Under the pieces are notes generated by a model. The model worked only from the letters and a program-made list of their open reading frames with translations, was not told the DNA's origin and did not search any database. 64,000 nt of DNA from an uncultured Oxalobacteraceae bacterium (GTDB taxonomy: Bacteria > Pseudomonadota > Gammaproteobacteria > Burkholderiales > Burkholderiaceae_D): the NCBI GenBank assembly GCA_903914535.1, contig CAIWPG010000140.1, forward strand, positions 1-64,000. Direction: 5' to 3'. Shown one piece after another: positions 30,287 to 40,269 of the stretch. Within the stretch, counting starts at the first letter, position 1. Each line of letters starts with the position of its first letter. A program made the position numbers and the translations under genes.

Positions 30287-32824
30287 TCAGGCGGCCTTCA
30301 TCACCACTACTGGAATATTGATCAGCTTTCTTTCTGCCATCGTGGCCGGTCTGATTTGTCCCCGGTCTTCGATGAACGTAATATGCTGATCGGCCTGATC
30401 GCTGTTAACGAAATGGCGGAAGCGTTTGCGGGTCTCAGGATCGGTGACGGCTTTCTTCCATTCGCACTCATAGGTATCCACTACCTGTTGCATTTCGGCT
30501 TCGAGTTCGGCTGCTATATTCAGTTTGTTCTGAATAAGTACTTCTTTCAGGTAGTCAAGGCCACCTTCCAGGTTGTCGCGCCAGACGCTGGTGCGTTGCA
30601 GCCGGTCAGCAGTACGTACGTAAAACATCAGGAAGCGGTCAATGTAGCGAATCAGTGTGGCTTTGTCCAAATCCGCTGCCAGTAATTCTGCATGACGCGG
30701 TTTCATGCCGCCATTGCCGCAGATGTATAGATTCCACCCTTTTTCTGTTGCGATGATGCCGACATCTTTACCCTGGGCTTCAGCACATTCGCGGGTACAG
30801 CCAGATACGCCGAATTTGATCTTGTGCGGAGCACGTAAGCCTTTGTAGCGGTTTTCTAATTCAATGGCGAGTCCGACACTGTCGTCCACGCCGTAACGGC
30901 ACCAGGTTGATCCTACGCATGATTTCACGGTGCGCAGCGATTTGCCGTAGGCATGGCCGGTCTCAAAACCGGCAGCGATCAATTCTTCCCATATCAGTGG
31001 TAATTGCTCAACACGTGCACCAAACAGATCGATGCGCTGACCGCCGGTAATTTTTGTGTATAAACCATATTTTTTGGCAAGCTGACCTACCGCGATCAGA
31101 CCATCCGGCGTCACTTCACCGGCCGCCATGCGCGGGACAACGGAATAGCTTCCATCCTTTTGAATATTGCCCAGGAAGTAATCATTGGAATCTTGCAGGC
31201 TGGCGTGTTCTTTTTGCAGGACAAAATCATTCCAGCACGAAGCCAGGATATTTGCTGCCAGCGGTTTACAAATGTCGCAGCCCAATCCTTTGCCATATTG
31301 CGCAAGTAAGGCCGTAAACGTTTTGATGTTGCCGACCCGAATCAGGTGGTAGAGTTCCTGGCGTGAGTAGGAAAAATGTTCGCAGATATGATTGTTGACG
31401 GCCATGCCTTGCTTCTTCATTTCTGCCTTCATGATCTGTGTGACCAGCGGCACGCAACCACCGCAGGCAGTGCCGGCTTTGGTGCAGCTTTTTAACTCGC
31501 CGATGCTGGTGGCACCGTCGCATACTGCTGCACACAGATCGCCTTTGGAGACGTTATTACAAGAGCAGATTTGTGCTGAAGCAGGCAAAGCATCGACGCC
31601 GATTCCCGGTTTGGCTTTGCCATCGGATTGCGGCAGGATCAGGAACTCCGGCGCTTCGGGTAATTCTATGCGGTTCAGCATCATTTGCAGCAGTGTACCG
31701 TATTCACTGGCATCGCCCACCATGACGCCGCCCAGCAAATATTTGCCGCATTCCGATACTACGATTTTCTTGTAGATTTGCTTGCGTTCATCGGTAAATT
31801 GATAAGAACGGCTGCCGGTTTCTTTACCGTGAGGGTCACCGATACTGGCAACGTCGACTCCCATCAGTTTGAGCTTGGTACTCATATCAGCACCGCAGAA
31901 TTCACCGCTTTCACCCAGCAAATGTTTGGCCGCAATACGCGCCATATCGTAACCTGGTGCGACCAGACCAAAAATTTGTCCGTTCCAGAGTGCGCATTCG
32001 CCAATAGCATAAATATCAGGATCGCTGGTCAGGCAATGGTTGTCGATAACGATACCGCCGCGTTCACCAATTGTCAGAGCGCTGTTGCGCGCCAGCTCAT
32101 CACGCGGACGAATACCGGCGGAAAATACGATCATATCGGTATCGAGATGACTGCCGTCGGAAAACCGCATACGGTGTGTGCCATTTTCACCATCGACGAT
32201 TTCAATGGTGTTTTTTTGCGTGTGTGCAGTTACGCCCAGTTCTTCAATTTTATTACGCAAAATACGTCCGCCGCCTTCGTCGACTTGCACGGCCATCAGG
32301 CGGGCAGAAAACTCAACGACATGGGTTTCAAGCTGCATATCGCGCAAGGCTTTCGCGCATTCCAGACCTAAGAGGCCGCCACCGATAACAACGCCCGTCC
32401 TGGAGCGACTGCCGCATTCCAGCATGGCTTCCAAATCCTCGATAGTGCGGTAGACAAAGCAATCTTTGCGGTCGTTGCCGGGTACCGGCGGCACAAAAGG
32501 TGTGGAGCCGGTGGCGATCACCAGTTTGTCATAAGACAGCGTTTCTCCGGTGCTGACGGTCACCGTCTTTGCAATGCGGTCAATGGTGCTGGCTTTAGCA
32601 TTAAGTTTGAGCAGCAGATTGTCACGCTCAAAAAATCCGACCGGAACCAGAGATAAGTCCTCCGCTGATTTTCCGGCGAAAAATTCCGATAAATGAACAC
32701 GATCGTATGCCGGACGCGGCTCTTCGCACAATACGGTCACTTCAAGATGAAGCGCCTTGCTATCAGAAAGACTTTCGAGAAATTTGTGGCCGACCATGCC
32801 GTGACCGATGACGATAATTTTCAT
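30287..32824 (-). CDS. nirB: Nitrite reductase (NAD(P)H) large subunit
   Basis: FAD domain (VIGHGMVGHKFLE), BFD-like CSCNNVSKGD...CGGC, siroheme motif VGSTWCRYG and GCTRECAEAQ. Confidence 0.96.
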   Translation of the reverse strand: MKIIVIGHGMVGHKFLESLSDSKALHLEVTVLCEEPRPAYDRVHLSEFFAGKSAEDLSLVPVGFFERDNLLLKLNAKASTIDRIAKTVTVSTGETLSYDKLVIATGSTPFVPPVPGNDRKDCFVYRTIEDLEAMLECGSRSRTGVVIGGGLLGLECAKALRDMQLETHVVEFSARLMAVQVDEGGGRILRNKIEELGVTAHTQKNTIEIVDGENGTHRMRFSDGSHLDTDMIVFSAGIRPRDELARNSALTIGERGGIVIDNHCLTSDPDIYAIGECALWNGQIFGLVAPGYDMARIAAKHLLGESGEFCGADMSTKLKLMGVDVASIGDPHGKETGSRSYQFTDERKQIYKKIVVSECGKYLLGGVMVGDASEYGTLLQMMLNRIELPEAPEFLILPQSDGKAKPGIGVDALPASAQICSCNNVSKGDLCAAVCDGATSIGELKSCTKAGTACGGCVPLVTQIMKAEMKKQGMAVNNHICEHFSYSRQELYHLIRVGNIKTFTALLAQYGKGLGCDICKPLAANILASCWNDFVLQKEHASLQDSNDYFLGNIQKDGSYSVVPRMAAGEVTPDGLIAVGQLAKKYGLYTKITGGQRIDLFGARVEQLPLIWEELIAAGFETGHAYGKSLRTVKSCVGSTWCRYGVDDSVGLAIELENRYKGLRAPHKIKFGVSGCTRECAEAQGKDVGIIATEKGWNLYICGNGGMKPRHAELLAADLDKATLIRYIDRFLMFYVRTADRLQRTSVWRDNLEGGLDYLKEVLIQNKLNIAAELEAEMQQVVDTYECEWKKAVTDPETRKRFRHFVNSDQADQHITFIEDRGQIRPATMAERKLINIPVVVMKAA

Positions 32825-32930
32825 AATATGTATTTCCTTAAACGGTAAAGTAAGTGCCGGAGAACGTTTGCTGGCCGGTAAAATCCAAGATATTGATACC
32901 GGTTGCTTTACCGCTCATTGTTAACATTTC

Positions 32931-32988
32931 AAAAATAAAAACGGCGCCCGTCCAAACAGGTGACATACCTGATTGGACGGGCGCCGTT
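32931..32988 (-). terminator. Leader terminator (attenuator) upstream of nirB
   Basis: 16-bp perfect stem AACGGCGCCCGTCCAA/TTGGACGGGCGCCGTT, inner CAGGT/ACCTG, then TTTTATTTTT on the minus strand. Confidence 0.88.
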
Positions 32989-32994
32989 GCCCGG

Positions 32995-33060
32995 GCAAGT
33001 CCTTCATTAGACTTGCGGAATTATTTATAAAATTATTTACAGAATCGTCATTGATCCAGT
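32995..33060 (-). promoter_or_regulatory. Putative ANTAR two-hairpin RNA element in the nirB leader
   Basis: P1 33060-33039 ACUGGAUC-AAUGAC-GAUUCUGU; P2 33016-32995 GCAAGUCU-AAUGAA-GGACUUGC; both hexaloops have A1 and G4. Confidence 0.8.
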
Positions 33061-33073
33061 TGCGTTCATGATC

Positions 33074-33089
33074 AGCAAATTCCGTGCCA
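33074..33089 (-). promoter_or_regulatory. Putative sigma54 promoter of nirB
   Basis: Minus strand TGGCACGGAATTTGCT: GG-N10-GC, matching TGGCACG-N4-TTGCW. Confidence 0.8.
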
Positions 33090-33137
33090 CCATAATCTCC
33101 CTGAAAATGAGGCGTGTTGAGGTATTTGTGTGGCGAC

Positions 33138-33191
33138 ATCGCACTATTTAAATGCGCATAAATAGACTGATACGCATTTAAATGGTGCGAT
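33138..33191. promoter_or_regulatory. 22-bp imperfect inverted repeat, possible activator (NtrC-like) binding region
   Basis: ATCGCACTATTTAAATGCGCAT versus reverse complement ATCGCACCATTTAAATGCGTAT, 2 mismatches, 10-nt spacer. Confidence 0.6.
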
Positions 33192-33251
33192 ACTGCACTT
33201 GATTGGGGCGGTAAAGAGTTGGCAATGACAAAAAATTAGAATGGAAGAAAA

Positions 33252-33962
33252 ATGACGATCACTGAATTACCTTTTCGGGCAACAACGGAGCAGGCTTGTC
33301 ACTGGCTTGCGCAGCAAACCGGTATGCCGTGGACATTAACGCGTCTGATAGAAAGCAGCCTGACTCCTTATGTCTGGCTGGACTATGACGCTGCCTGTCC
33401 TGCGCTGTTCGGTGAGGCGAACGGTGGTTATGCGGCACCGATTTTTTTTGAAGCCGATATCCGGCGACTTGCGGCCGGCAGCGAAGATGTACTCATCACG
33501 ATGACGAAAGATGCCTACTCAATAGTGACGCAACTTAAGCCGCCTGGTTTTCAACGGGCCTTGCATGAATTGCGTTTTTTAAAAAAGGATCTGGAGCGGC
33601 TGGCAGGCAAACTCAAACACGAAGCCGAACCCCAGCCAGTCAGCATGAAGGAAGCAACAGAATCGCAGACCGGTATCAATAAAGAACAGGTAGTCATCGC
33701 ATTTTCCAGTCTGGTCAGAATTAACCTGGAACAGGCTCTTGCTACCGGCGGCGGTATATTTGGCGATGAGGGAGCAAGGGTGAAAGGCAGCGCTAAAAGG
33801 GCAAAAAATAAAATTGTCTGGAACCCCATCACGCTGGCGCTGGGATTGAATGACGTTTATCGGGTACCGATGTCACATCTGAAACGGGCGTTTAATACAC
33901 ATGATTTTTTGGAGGCATGGATCGGGGACTGGAATCGCACGCTGGTGCTATTGGGAAAATAA
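33252..33962 (+). CDS. Hypothetical protein
   Basis: 236-aa ORF with protein-like composition; no family recognised. Confidence 0.7.
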   Translation: MTITELPFRATTEQACHWLAQQTGMPWTLTRLIESSLTPYVWLDYDAACPALFGEANGGYAAPIFFEADIRRLAAGSEDVLITMTKDAYSIVTQLKPPGFQRALHELRFLKKDLERLAGKLKHEAEPQPVSMKEATESQTGINKEQVVIAFSSLVRINLEQALATGGGIFGDEGARVKGSAKRAKNKIVWNPITLALGLNDVYRVPMSHLKRAFNTHDFLEAWIGDWNRTLVLLGK

Positions 33963-33991
33963 ACTGTATTAGTTTCGATTTGATCTGACAG

Positions 33992-34273
33992 TTGGGCCTT
34001 GCCCGGCCACAATCATTAGACTCTTACGCCGCCCCAGAACCCGATATACTCGATTTAGCCGCTGCTTATGGTTATGGCTTCATGAAAAATCATGGTTTTA
34101 ATGATGGTAATAAGCGTACGGGCTGGATTCTGGCGCGTTTATTTTTGGCCGATAATGGCGCAAATATCCAATACACCGCACAAGATGCGATTCAAGTCAT
34201 GTTAGATGTTGCTGCCGGGACTGTCACTGAGCGGCAGTTTGCTGATTGGTTGCGTAGTCGTCATATTAATTGA
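33992..34273 (+). pseudogene. N-terminally truncated death-on-curing (Doc/Fic family) protein
   Basis: LARPQSLDSYAAPEPDILDLAAAYGYGFMKNHGFNDGNKRTGWILARLFL: Fic-motif region present, N-terminal about 30 aa absent, only TTG start available. Confidence 0.7.
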
Positions 34274-34445
34274 AGGATTCAAAGGTCTACATTATCGCTT
34301 GACATTAACCTTTAGCGCTTTTTCTGTATGATTTTTAATTGCATGAAAATTACAGACTTTATTGCCAGGCCCCAGATTCCGTTACAGAGTTTAAAACTAA
34401 AATACAGACTTCATTACTTGCGATCATCAGGTGTTCCTTGCCATT

Positions 34446-34580
34446 AAAGTCCGGGACAAGCTCCACTATGAAACGTGAATCCTAAAATCGGTAATTCCAT
34501 GATGTAAAGTATGGGACAAACTGCCACATCGATTCCTCAAAACGTCTTAGCGCGCAATAAAGTATGGGGCAGTAGCCCTA
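34446..34580 (+). repeat. Three degenerate direct repeats AAAGTnnGGGACAAnCTnCCAC
   Basis: Units start at 34446, 34506 and 34559. Confidence 0.5.
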
Positions 34581-34725
34581 ACCTATGTATGAGTTTTTCT
34601 TCAATAACAATCAAAAATTTATGCCCTAAGCATGGCGTACATATTCGCATTCACCAGTGCGTAATATCGCGTTGCTGCACACAATTTATGGCACTGGCAT
34701 GGTAATCCCCCCCCCAAAAAAAAAT

Positions 34726-36543
34726 CTACTCCACCGTAACCGACTTAGCCAAATTCCGAGGTTTATCCACATCCGTACCGCGTGCCAGTGCGGTGTGGTA
34801 GGCCAGTAATTGCAATGAGACGGTGTGCAATATCGGTGAAAGCTGACCGTAGTTTTCCGGCAGGCGAATGACGTGTACCCCTTCGCTTGGTGTGATGTTG
34901 GTGTCGGCATCGGCAAATACGTAGAGTTCACCGCCACGGGCGCGTACTTCCTGCATATTGGATTTTAATTTTTCCAGTAAAGCGTCTTTCGGTGCGACGG
35001 TGACTACCGGCATTTCTTTGGTGACCAGTGCCAGCGGGCCGTGTTTTAGCTCGCCCGCAGGGTAAGCTTCAGCATGGATGTATGAAATTTCTTTGAGTTT
35101 TAATGCGCCTTCCAGTGCGATCGGGTAATGCATGCCGCGCCCCAGGAACAGGGCATTTTCGTAACGGGCAAAGTCTTCTGACCATGCAATAATTTGCGGC
35201 TCCAATGCCAGGACGGCGCTGATGGCGACCGGCAAATGGCGCATGGCTTTGAGGTGTTCTGCTTCTTGTTCGTCGTTCAGCAGCCCTTTGCTTTGCGCCA
35301 GTGTCAGCGTCAGTAAAAACAAGGCGGCTAATTGGGTGGTGAAGGCTTTGGTTGAGGCGACACCGACTTCGACACCGGCACGGGTAATGTAGGACAGGGC
35401 GCATTCACGTACCATGGCGCTGGTCGATACATTGCAAATTGTCAGTGTGTGTTGCATGCCGAGCTGGCGGGCGTGCTTGAGCGCGGCCAGTGTGTCGGCG
35501 GTTTCGCCGCTTTGCGAAATAGTCACAACCAGGCTGTCAGGATTGGGTACGCTGTCGCGGTAGCGGTATTCGCTGGCGACTTCAACTTGTACCGGAATTT
35601 TAGCGATGGATTCGATCCAGTATTTGGCAGTCAGACCGGCGTAGTAACTGGTGCCGCAAGCCAGGATTAACACGGAATTGATTTTTTTGAATACGCCGTG
35701 TGCCGCATCGCCAAACAGTTCCGGCATGATGCCGGTGACACCTTCCAGTGTGTCGGCGATGGCGCGTGGTTGTTCAAAAATTTCTTTTTGCATGTAGTGG
35801 CGGTAAGGACCTAATTCTGCGGCACCGGTATGCGCGTGTACTGTGCGTATTTCGCGCTGTGCCGGACGGCCTTCGCTATCGACAATCCAGCAGCGGTGCA
35901 GTTGCAGGTCGACGACATCGCCTTCTTCCAGGTAAATAATCTGATCTGTGGTGCCGGCAATCGCCATGGCATCGGAGGCCAGGAAGTTTTCGCCCTGACC
36001 TACACCGACGATGAGTGGTGAACCCTGACGTGCACCGATAATGCGATGTGGTTCATCACGGCAGAAAACGGCAATGGCGTAGGCGCCATGCAGGCGTTTA
36101 ACGGCGAGTTGTACGGTTTCAAATAAGTCGCCCTGATACATGTGGTCGACCAGATGTGCGATGACTTCGGTATCGGTCTGACTGTCAAACCGATAGCCCA
36201 GTGCTTTGAGTTCAGCACGTAACTCATCGTGGTTTTCAATAATGCCATTGTGAACCAGTGCAATACGGTCGCGTGAAAAATGCGGATGGGCATTGTCGGT
36301 AGAGGGAACGCCATGGGTTGCCCAGCGGGTGTGGGCAATGCCGGTGAAGCCACTCAGATTGGCTTGCTGAACCAGATTCTCCAGTTCGGCAACGCGTGAG
36401 GTGCTGCGTGAACGTTGTAATTCGCCATTGCTATGCAGGGCAACGCCGCAGGAATCGTAGCCGCGATATTCAAGTCGTTTTAAACCTTCCAGTAAAACAG
36501 GAGTGATGTTGCGTTGTGCTACTGCGCCGACGATGCCACACAT
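34726..36543 (-). CDS. glmS: Glutamine--fructose-6-phosphate aminotransferase
   Basis: Mature N-terminus [15 protein letters not shown] domains; C-terminal [11 protein letters not shown] at 36543 preferred over ORF start. Confidence 0.96.
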   Translation of the reverse strand: MCGIVGAVAQRNITPVLLEGLKRLEYRGYDSCGVALHSNGELQRSRSTSRVAELENLVQQANLSGFTGIAHTRWATHGVPSTDNAHPHFSRDRIALVHNGIIENHDELRAELKALGYRFDSQTDTEVIAHLVDHMYQGDLFETVQLAVKRLHGAYAIAVFCRDEPHRIIGARQGSPLIVGVGQGENFLASDAMAIAGTTDQIIYLEEGDVVDLQLHRCWIVDSEGRPAQREIRTVHAHTGAAELGPYRHYMQKEIFEQPRAIADTLEGVTGIMPELFGDAAHGVFKKINSVLILACGTSYYAGLTAKYWIESIAKIPVQVEVASEYRYRDSVPNPDSLVVTISQSGETADTLAALKHARQLGMQHTLTICNVSTSAMVRECALSYITRAGVEVGVASTKAFTTQLAALFLLTLTLAQSKGLLNDEQEAEHLKAMRHLPVAISAVLALEPQIIAWSEDFARYENALFLGRGMHYPIALEGALKLKEISYIHAEAYPAGELKHGPLALVTKEMPVVTVAPKDALLEKLKSNMQEVRARGGELYVFADADTNITPSEGVHVIRLPENYGQLSPILHTVSLQLLAYHTALARGTDVDKPRNLAKSVTVE

Positions 36544-36623
36544 AGAGACCTCAGTAATGAATTTGGATAGACCATATCCTAGAGGAAATTGAGTGAAATT
36601 ATGCGTCAATATTTATATTTGTT

Positions 36624-36667
36624 TGAAATTATATTTCATTGATAAATACGTATGAAATATAATTTCA
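36624..36667. promoter_or_regulatory. Paired quasi-palindromic operators between glmS and the Lrp/AsnC gene
   Basis: TGAAATTATATTTCA (36624-36638) and its exact reverse complement TGAAATATAATTTCA (36653-36667). Confidence 0.65.
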
Positions 36668-36732
36668 TTATTATGAATAATATGAACTATTATTAATTTC
36701 ATGGTATTCATTATGATAATAAAGGTGCATTT

Positions 36733-37212
36733 ATGCAAAGCCAATCAGTAATAAGCAGTCTTGATGAGCTGGATAAGCGTATTCTGACTATACTGCAGCA
36801 TGATGCTGCGATGACAAATCAGCAGTTGGCCGAATTGGTGCATGCTTCTGCACCGACTTGTTTGCGACGTGTGAAGCGTTTAGTTGATCAGGGTGTGATT
36901 GCGCGCCAGGTCGCTATTTTGAATCCGGAAAAAATGGGGGCGGCCTTAACGGCGATTGTGGAAATTACCCTGGATGCACAAAGCAGCGAGCGCATGGTGG
37001 AGTTTGAGCGTCTGGTGGGTACAGAGCAGGCCGTGCAGCAGTGTTACCGGGTATCGCCCGGTCCGGATTTTGTGCTGGTGATCCAGGTGAATGATATGGC
37101 GGCTTATCACTTGCTGGCACATCGTTTGTTTGCCAGTCATGCTAATGTGCGTAATGTACGTAGTTTTTTTTCGGTATTGCGCAGTAAATTTGAAACCAGA
37201 ATCGCAGTATGA
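36733..37212 (+). CDS. Lrp/AsnC family transcriptional regulator
   Basis: LDELDKRILTILQHDAAMTNQQLAELVHASAPTCLRRVKRL HTH plus AsnC ligand domain. Confidence 0.93.
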   Translation: MQSQSVISSLDELDKRILTILQHDAAMTNQQLAELVHASAPTCLRRVKRLVDQGVIARQVAILNPEKMGAALTAIVEITLDAQSSERMVEFERLVGTEQAVQQCYRVSPGPDFVLVIQVNDMAAYHLLAHRLFASHANVRNVRSFFSVLRSKFETRIAV

Positions 37213-37221
37213 GCCGTGATG

Positions 37222-37256
37222 CCGGGAGAGTGGTGTATCTCTCCCGGTATTTTTTG
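37222..37256 (+). terminator. Intrinsic terminator after the Lrp/AsnC gene
   Basis: CCGGGAGAG TGGTGTAT CTCTCCCGG TATTTTTT. Confidence 0.85.
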
Positions 37257-37278
37257 CCTTACGGAAGGCGTGCGGCTG

Positions 37279-38655
37279 TTAGTTTGCTTTGACTTTTTTT
37301 ACCGGACGTTCCCAGCTATTGATGCTGATTTGCTTCGCGCGCGAAACGGTCAGTTGTCCGGCGGGGGCATCTTTGGTGAGTGTCGTACCGGCACCGATGG
37401 TCGCGCCTTTGCCGACGGTAACCGGTGCCACTAATTGGGTATCGCTGCCGATGAAGGCATCGTCTTCAATTATGGTACGGAATTTATTGGCGCCGTCGTA
37501 GTTGCAGGTAATCGTGCCGGCACCGACATTGACCCGTTCTCCTATGGTGGCGTCGCCGATATACGCCAGGTGATTAGCTTTGCTGTGGGCGCTGATCTGG
37601 CTGTTTTTGACTTCGACAAAATTACCGATATGGACATCTTCGGCTAAAGTTGTTCCCGGGCGTAAACGTGCATAAGGGCCGATTTGTGATCCGGCGCCAA
37701 CCACGCTGTCTTCAATATGACAGAATGGTTTGATGCTGCTGCCCTTCGCGATATGAGCATTTTTAATGACGCAGCAGCTTCCCACGGTCACGCCATCTTC
37801 CAGTGTGACGGTTCCTTCAAAAATACAACCGGCATCAATGCTGACATCACGTCCGCATTGTAAGTTGCCGCGTACATCCAGACGCGCCGGATCTAATAAA
37901 GTGACGCCTTGCTCCAGTAACAGCTTAGCGTTGTTACCTTGAAATAAGCGTTCCAGTTCGGCTAATTGCAGCTTGCTGTTGACGCCCATCGTTTCCCATT
38001 CGGCATCGGGTTGTGCGGATACGATTTCGACGCCTTCACTTACTGCTTTTGCGATAACATCCGTTAAATAATACTCGCCCTGTGCGTTATCGGAAGACAG
38101 GGTGGACAGCCACTCTTTGAGCTTGGTGGTTGGCATAATCATGATGCCGGTATTGACTTCCCGTATCGCGTGCTGTGCAGCGGTGGCATCTTTATGTTCG
38201 ACGATGTGGCTGATTTTTCCGTCATTATTGGCACCTTCACGCACGATACGTCCGTAACCGGTCGGGTCAGATAAATCAACGGTCAGAATACCTAATTTAT
38301 CCGTACCGGCAGCGGCGACTAATGCACGTAAGGAATTGACTTTGGTGAGCGGTACGTCACCGGCCAGAATCAGGGTGGGCAGATTTTCATCCAAAAATGG
38401 CAGTGCCTGCTGTACGGCATGACCGGTACCTAATTGTGGCTCCTGTTTGGCAAACTGTACATCTCCGGCAGCCAGAGCCAGCGGCACTTGCTCGCCGCCA
38501 TGACCATAAATAACGCATAACTTACCCGGTAATAGTTGGCGAGCAGTATCCAGTACATGGGCGACCAGAGGTTTTCCTGCAATGTGGTGCAGCACTTTTG
38601 GTAAATCAGAACGCATACGTTTGCCCATGCCGGCAGCGAGGATGACGATATTCAT
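37279..38655 (-). CDS. glmU: Bifunctional N-acetylglucosamine-1-phosphate uridyltransferase/glucosamine-1-phosphate acetyltransferase
   Basis: [20 protein letters not shown] and C-terminal hexapeptide repeats. Confidence 0.96.
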   Translation of the reverse strand: MNIVILAAGMGKRMRSDLPKVLHHIAGKPLVAHVLDTARQLLPGKLCVIYGHGGEQVPLALAAGDVQFAKQEPQLGTGHAVQQALPFLDENLPTLILAGDVPLTKVNSLRALVAAAGTDKLGILTVDLSDPTGYGRIVREGANNDGKISHIVEHKDATAAQHAIREVNTGIMIMPTTKLKEWLSTLSSDNAQGEYYLTDVIAKAVSEGVEIVSAQPDAEWETMGVNSKLQLAELERLFQGNNAKLLLEQGVTLLDPARLDVRGNLQCGRDVSIDAGCIFEGTVTLEDGVTVGSCCVIKNAHIAKGSSIKPFCHIEDSVVGAGSQIGPYARLRPGTTLAEDVHIGNFVEVKNSQISAHSKANHLAYIGDATIGERVNVGAGTITCNYDGANKFRTIIEDDAFIGSDTQLVAPVTVGKGATIGAGTTLTKDAPAGQLTVSRAKQISINSWERPVKKVKAN

Positions 38656-38818
38656 AATGAGTGGGTTCGCAGGTAAGTGATTAGTTGTTGGTTAGGGTAG
38701 GTGACAGCTAATGATAACAGATGTTTGATTGATAATTTTGTCTTATAACATACGGCGTATCCGTACATTGATCCGCTTGTCAGTCAGGCTGGCAAGCGGC
38801 GTATTTATTGATAATAAA

Positions 38819-39838
38819 TTATATGGATTCCGGTCTGCGCAATTGCGTTGTGGTGACCAGTTCATGAAACTCCAGCACAGGGGATAAGCGTATGGTGTCT
38901 GATGGTGCCGGTGTTGCACAGGGCTCTTCATCAAAGGCAATATCACCCTGCGGATTGGCGGTTCCGTCAATTTTCAGGTCGCGGAAGTTAAACAAGTCTT
39001 TATCCATCAAATGGGACGGTACGACGGTTGATATGGCAGAGAAAATACTTTCTACCCGACCCGGGAATTTCTTTTCCCATTCGCGCATTAAGCCCTTGAT
39101 TTGCTTACGTTGCAAATTTTCTTGCGACCCACATAAATTACACGGAATGATAGGGAATTTTTTGACTTCGGCATAACGGATAGTGTCGGCTTCTTTGACA
39201 TAGGCCATCGGGCGGATCACGATATGTTTACCATCGTCGGATTGCAGTTTAGCGGGCATACCTTTGATTTTTGCACCAAAAAACATATTCAGGAAAAACG
39301 TTTCCAGAATATCGTCACGGTGATGGCCTAAGGCGATTTTATTGGCACCTAATTCATCGGCCACCCGGTATAAAATGCCGCGTCGCAGGCGCGAGCAGAG
39401 TGCGCAGGTGGTTTTGCCTTCTTCTACCACCCGTTTTACGATGCTGTAGGTATCCTGGTTTTCAATATGAAAAGGAATACCCAGTTTGCTCAGATAAGCC
39501 GGTAAAACGTCTTCCGGAAAATGCGGTTGCTTTTGATCCAGATTGACCGCAACGATATCAAAGTGAATCGGCGCACGTTCGCGCAGCGTCATTAAAATAT
39601 CCAGCAGGGCATAACTATCTTTGCCGCCGGACAGACACACCATCACTTTGTCGCCGTCTTCGATCATATTAAAGTCACCGATGGCTTGTCCTACCTGGCG
39701 ACATAAGCGTTTGTGCAGCTTATTGTTTTCGTAAGCAATTTTTTCGATGCTTTTTGCAGTCGGTGCGTTTTCTGCTTCGGTCTGTACTTCTGTACCAGAT
39801 ACCGGTACCTTGTTTAATTCGGTTTGCATAATACTCAT
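38819..39838 (-). CDS. ttcA: tRNA 2-thiocytidine(32) synthetase
   Basis: PP-loop [26 protein letters not shown]. Confidence 0.94.
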   Translation of the reverse strand: MSIMQTELNKVPVSGTEVQTEAENAPTAKSIEKIAYENNKLHKRLCRQVGQAIGDFNMIEDGDKVMVCLSGGKDSYALLDILMTLRERAPIHFDIVAVNLDQKQPHFPEDVLPAYLSKLGIPFHIENQDTYSIVKRVVEEGKTTCALCSRLRRGILYRVADELGANKIALGHHRDDILETFFLNMFFGAKIKGMPAKLQSDDGKHIVIRPMAYVKEADTIRYAEVKKFPIIPCNLCGSQENLQRKQIKGLMREWEKKFPGRVESIFSAISTVVPSHLMDKDLFNFRDLKIDGTANPQGDIAFDEEPCATPAPSDTIRLSPVLEFHELVTTTQLRRPESI

Positions 39839-39842
39839 TCGC

Positions 39843-40235
39843 TTATTCTTTAATCTGAAAAACTTCAACGCCGACACCATCACAATCGGGATAGACATCC
39901 GGTTTTGTGGTGGAAACGCGAACAGCGCGGACTTGAGGGTGTGCCAGCAGGCTGGCGGCCAAATCATCACACAGGGTTTCCTGTAAATGAATATGGCCGG
40001 TTTCCATACGTCTGACTACGGCACTACGCATCAAATCATAATCAACGACCTCATCCAGCAGGTCGTGCTGTGGTGTAGAATTTTGCAGGGGAATATACAG
40101 ATCAATATTGATCAATACCCGTTGTTCGCCTTTTTTTTCAAAGTCATGGACGCCGATGTTAATCATTACCTCGTAGTTGCGTAAAAATAAACGACGGCAA
40201 TTGTTTAACCGGGGATGAGCTAGGGCAGAAATCAT
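39843..40235 (-). CDS. folB: Dihydroneopterin aldolase
   Basis: [40 protein letters not shown]. Confidence 0.92.
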   Translation of the reverse strand: MISALAHPRLNNCRRLFLRNYEVMINIGVHDFEKKGEQRVLINIDLYIPLQNSTPQHDLLDEVVDYDLMRSAVVRRMETGHIHLQETLCDDLAASLLAHPQVRAVRVSTTKPDVYPDCDGVGVEVFQIKE

Positions 40236-40269
40236 AAAGGTTCAGTTTGTGTGAAATTGTGTAAATAAA

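Noticed and set aside
31685-32371. 228-aa plus-strand ORF antisense to nirB
   Set aside because: Lies entirely within well-supported nirB; looks like a codon-bias artefact
32921-33139. 72-aa minus-strand ORF upstream of nirB
   Set aside because: It spans the sigma54 promoter, ANTAR hairpins and terminator; composition is not protein-like, so the RNA interpretation is preferred
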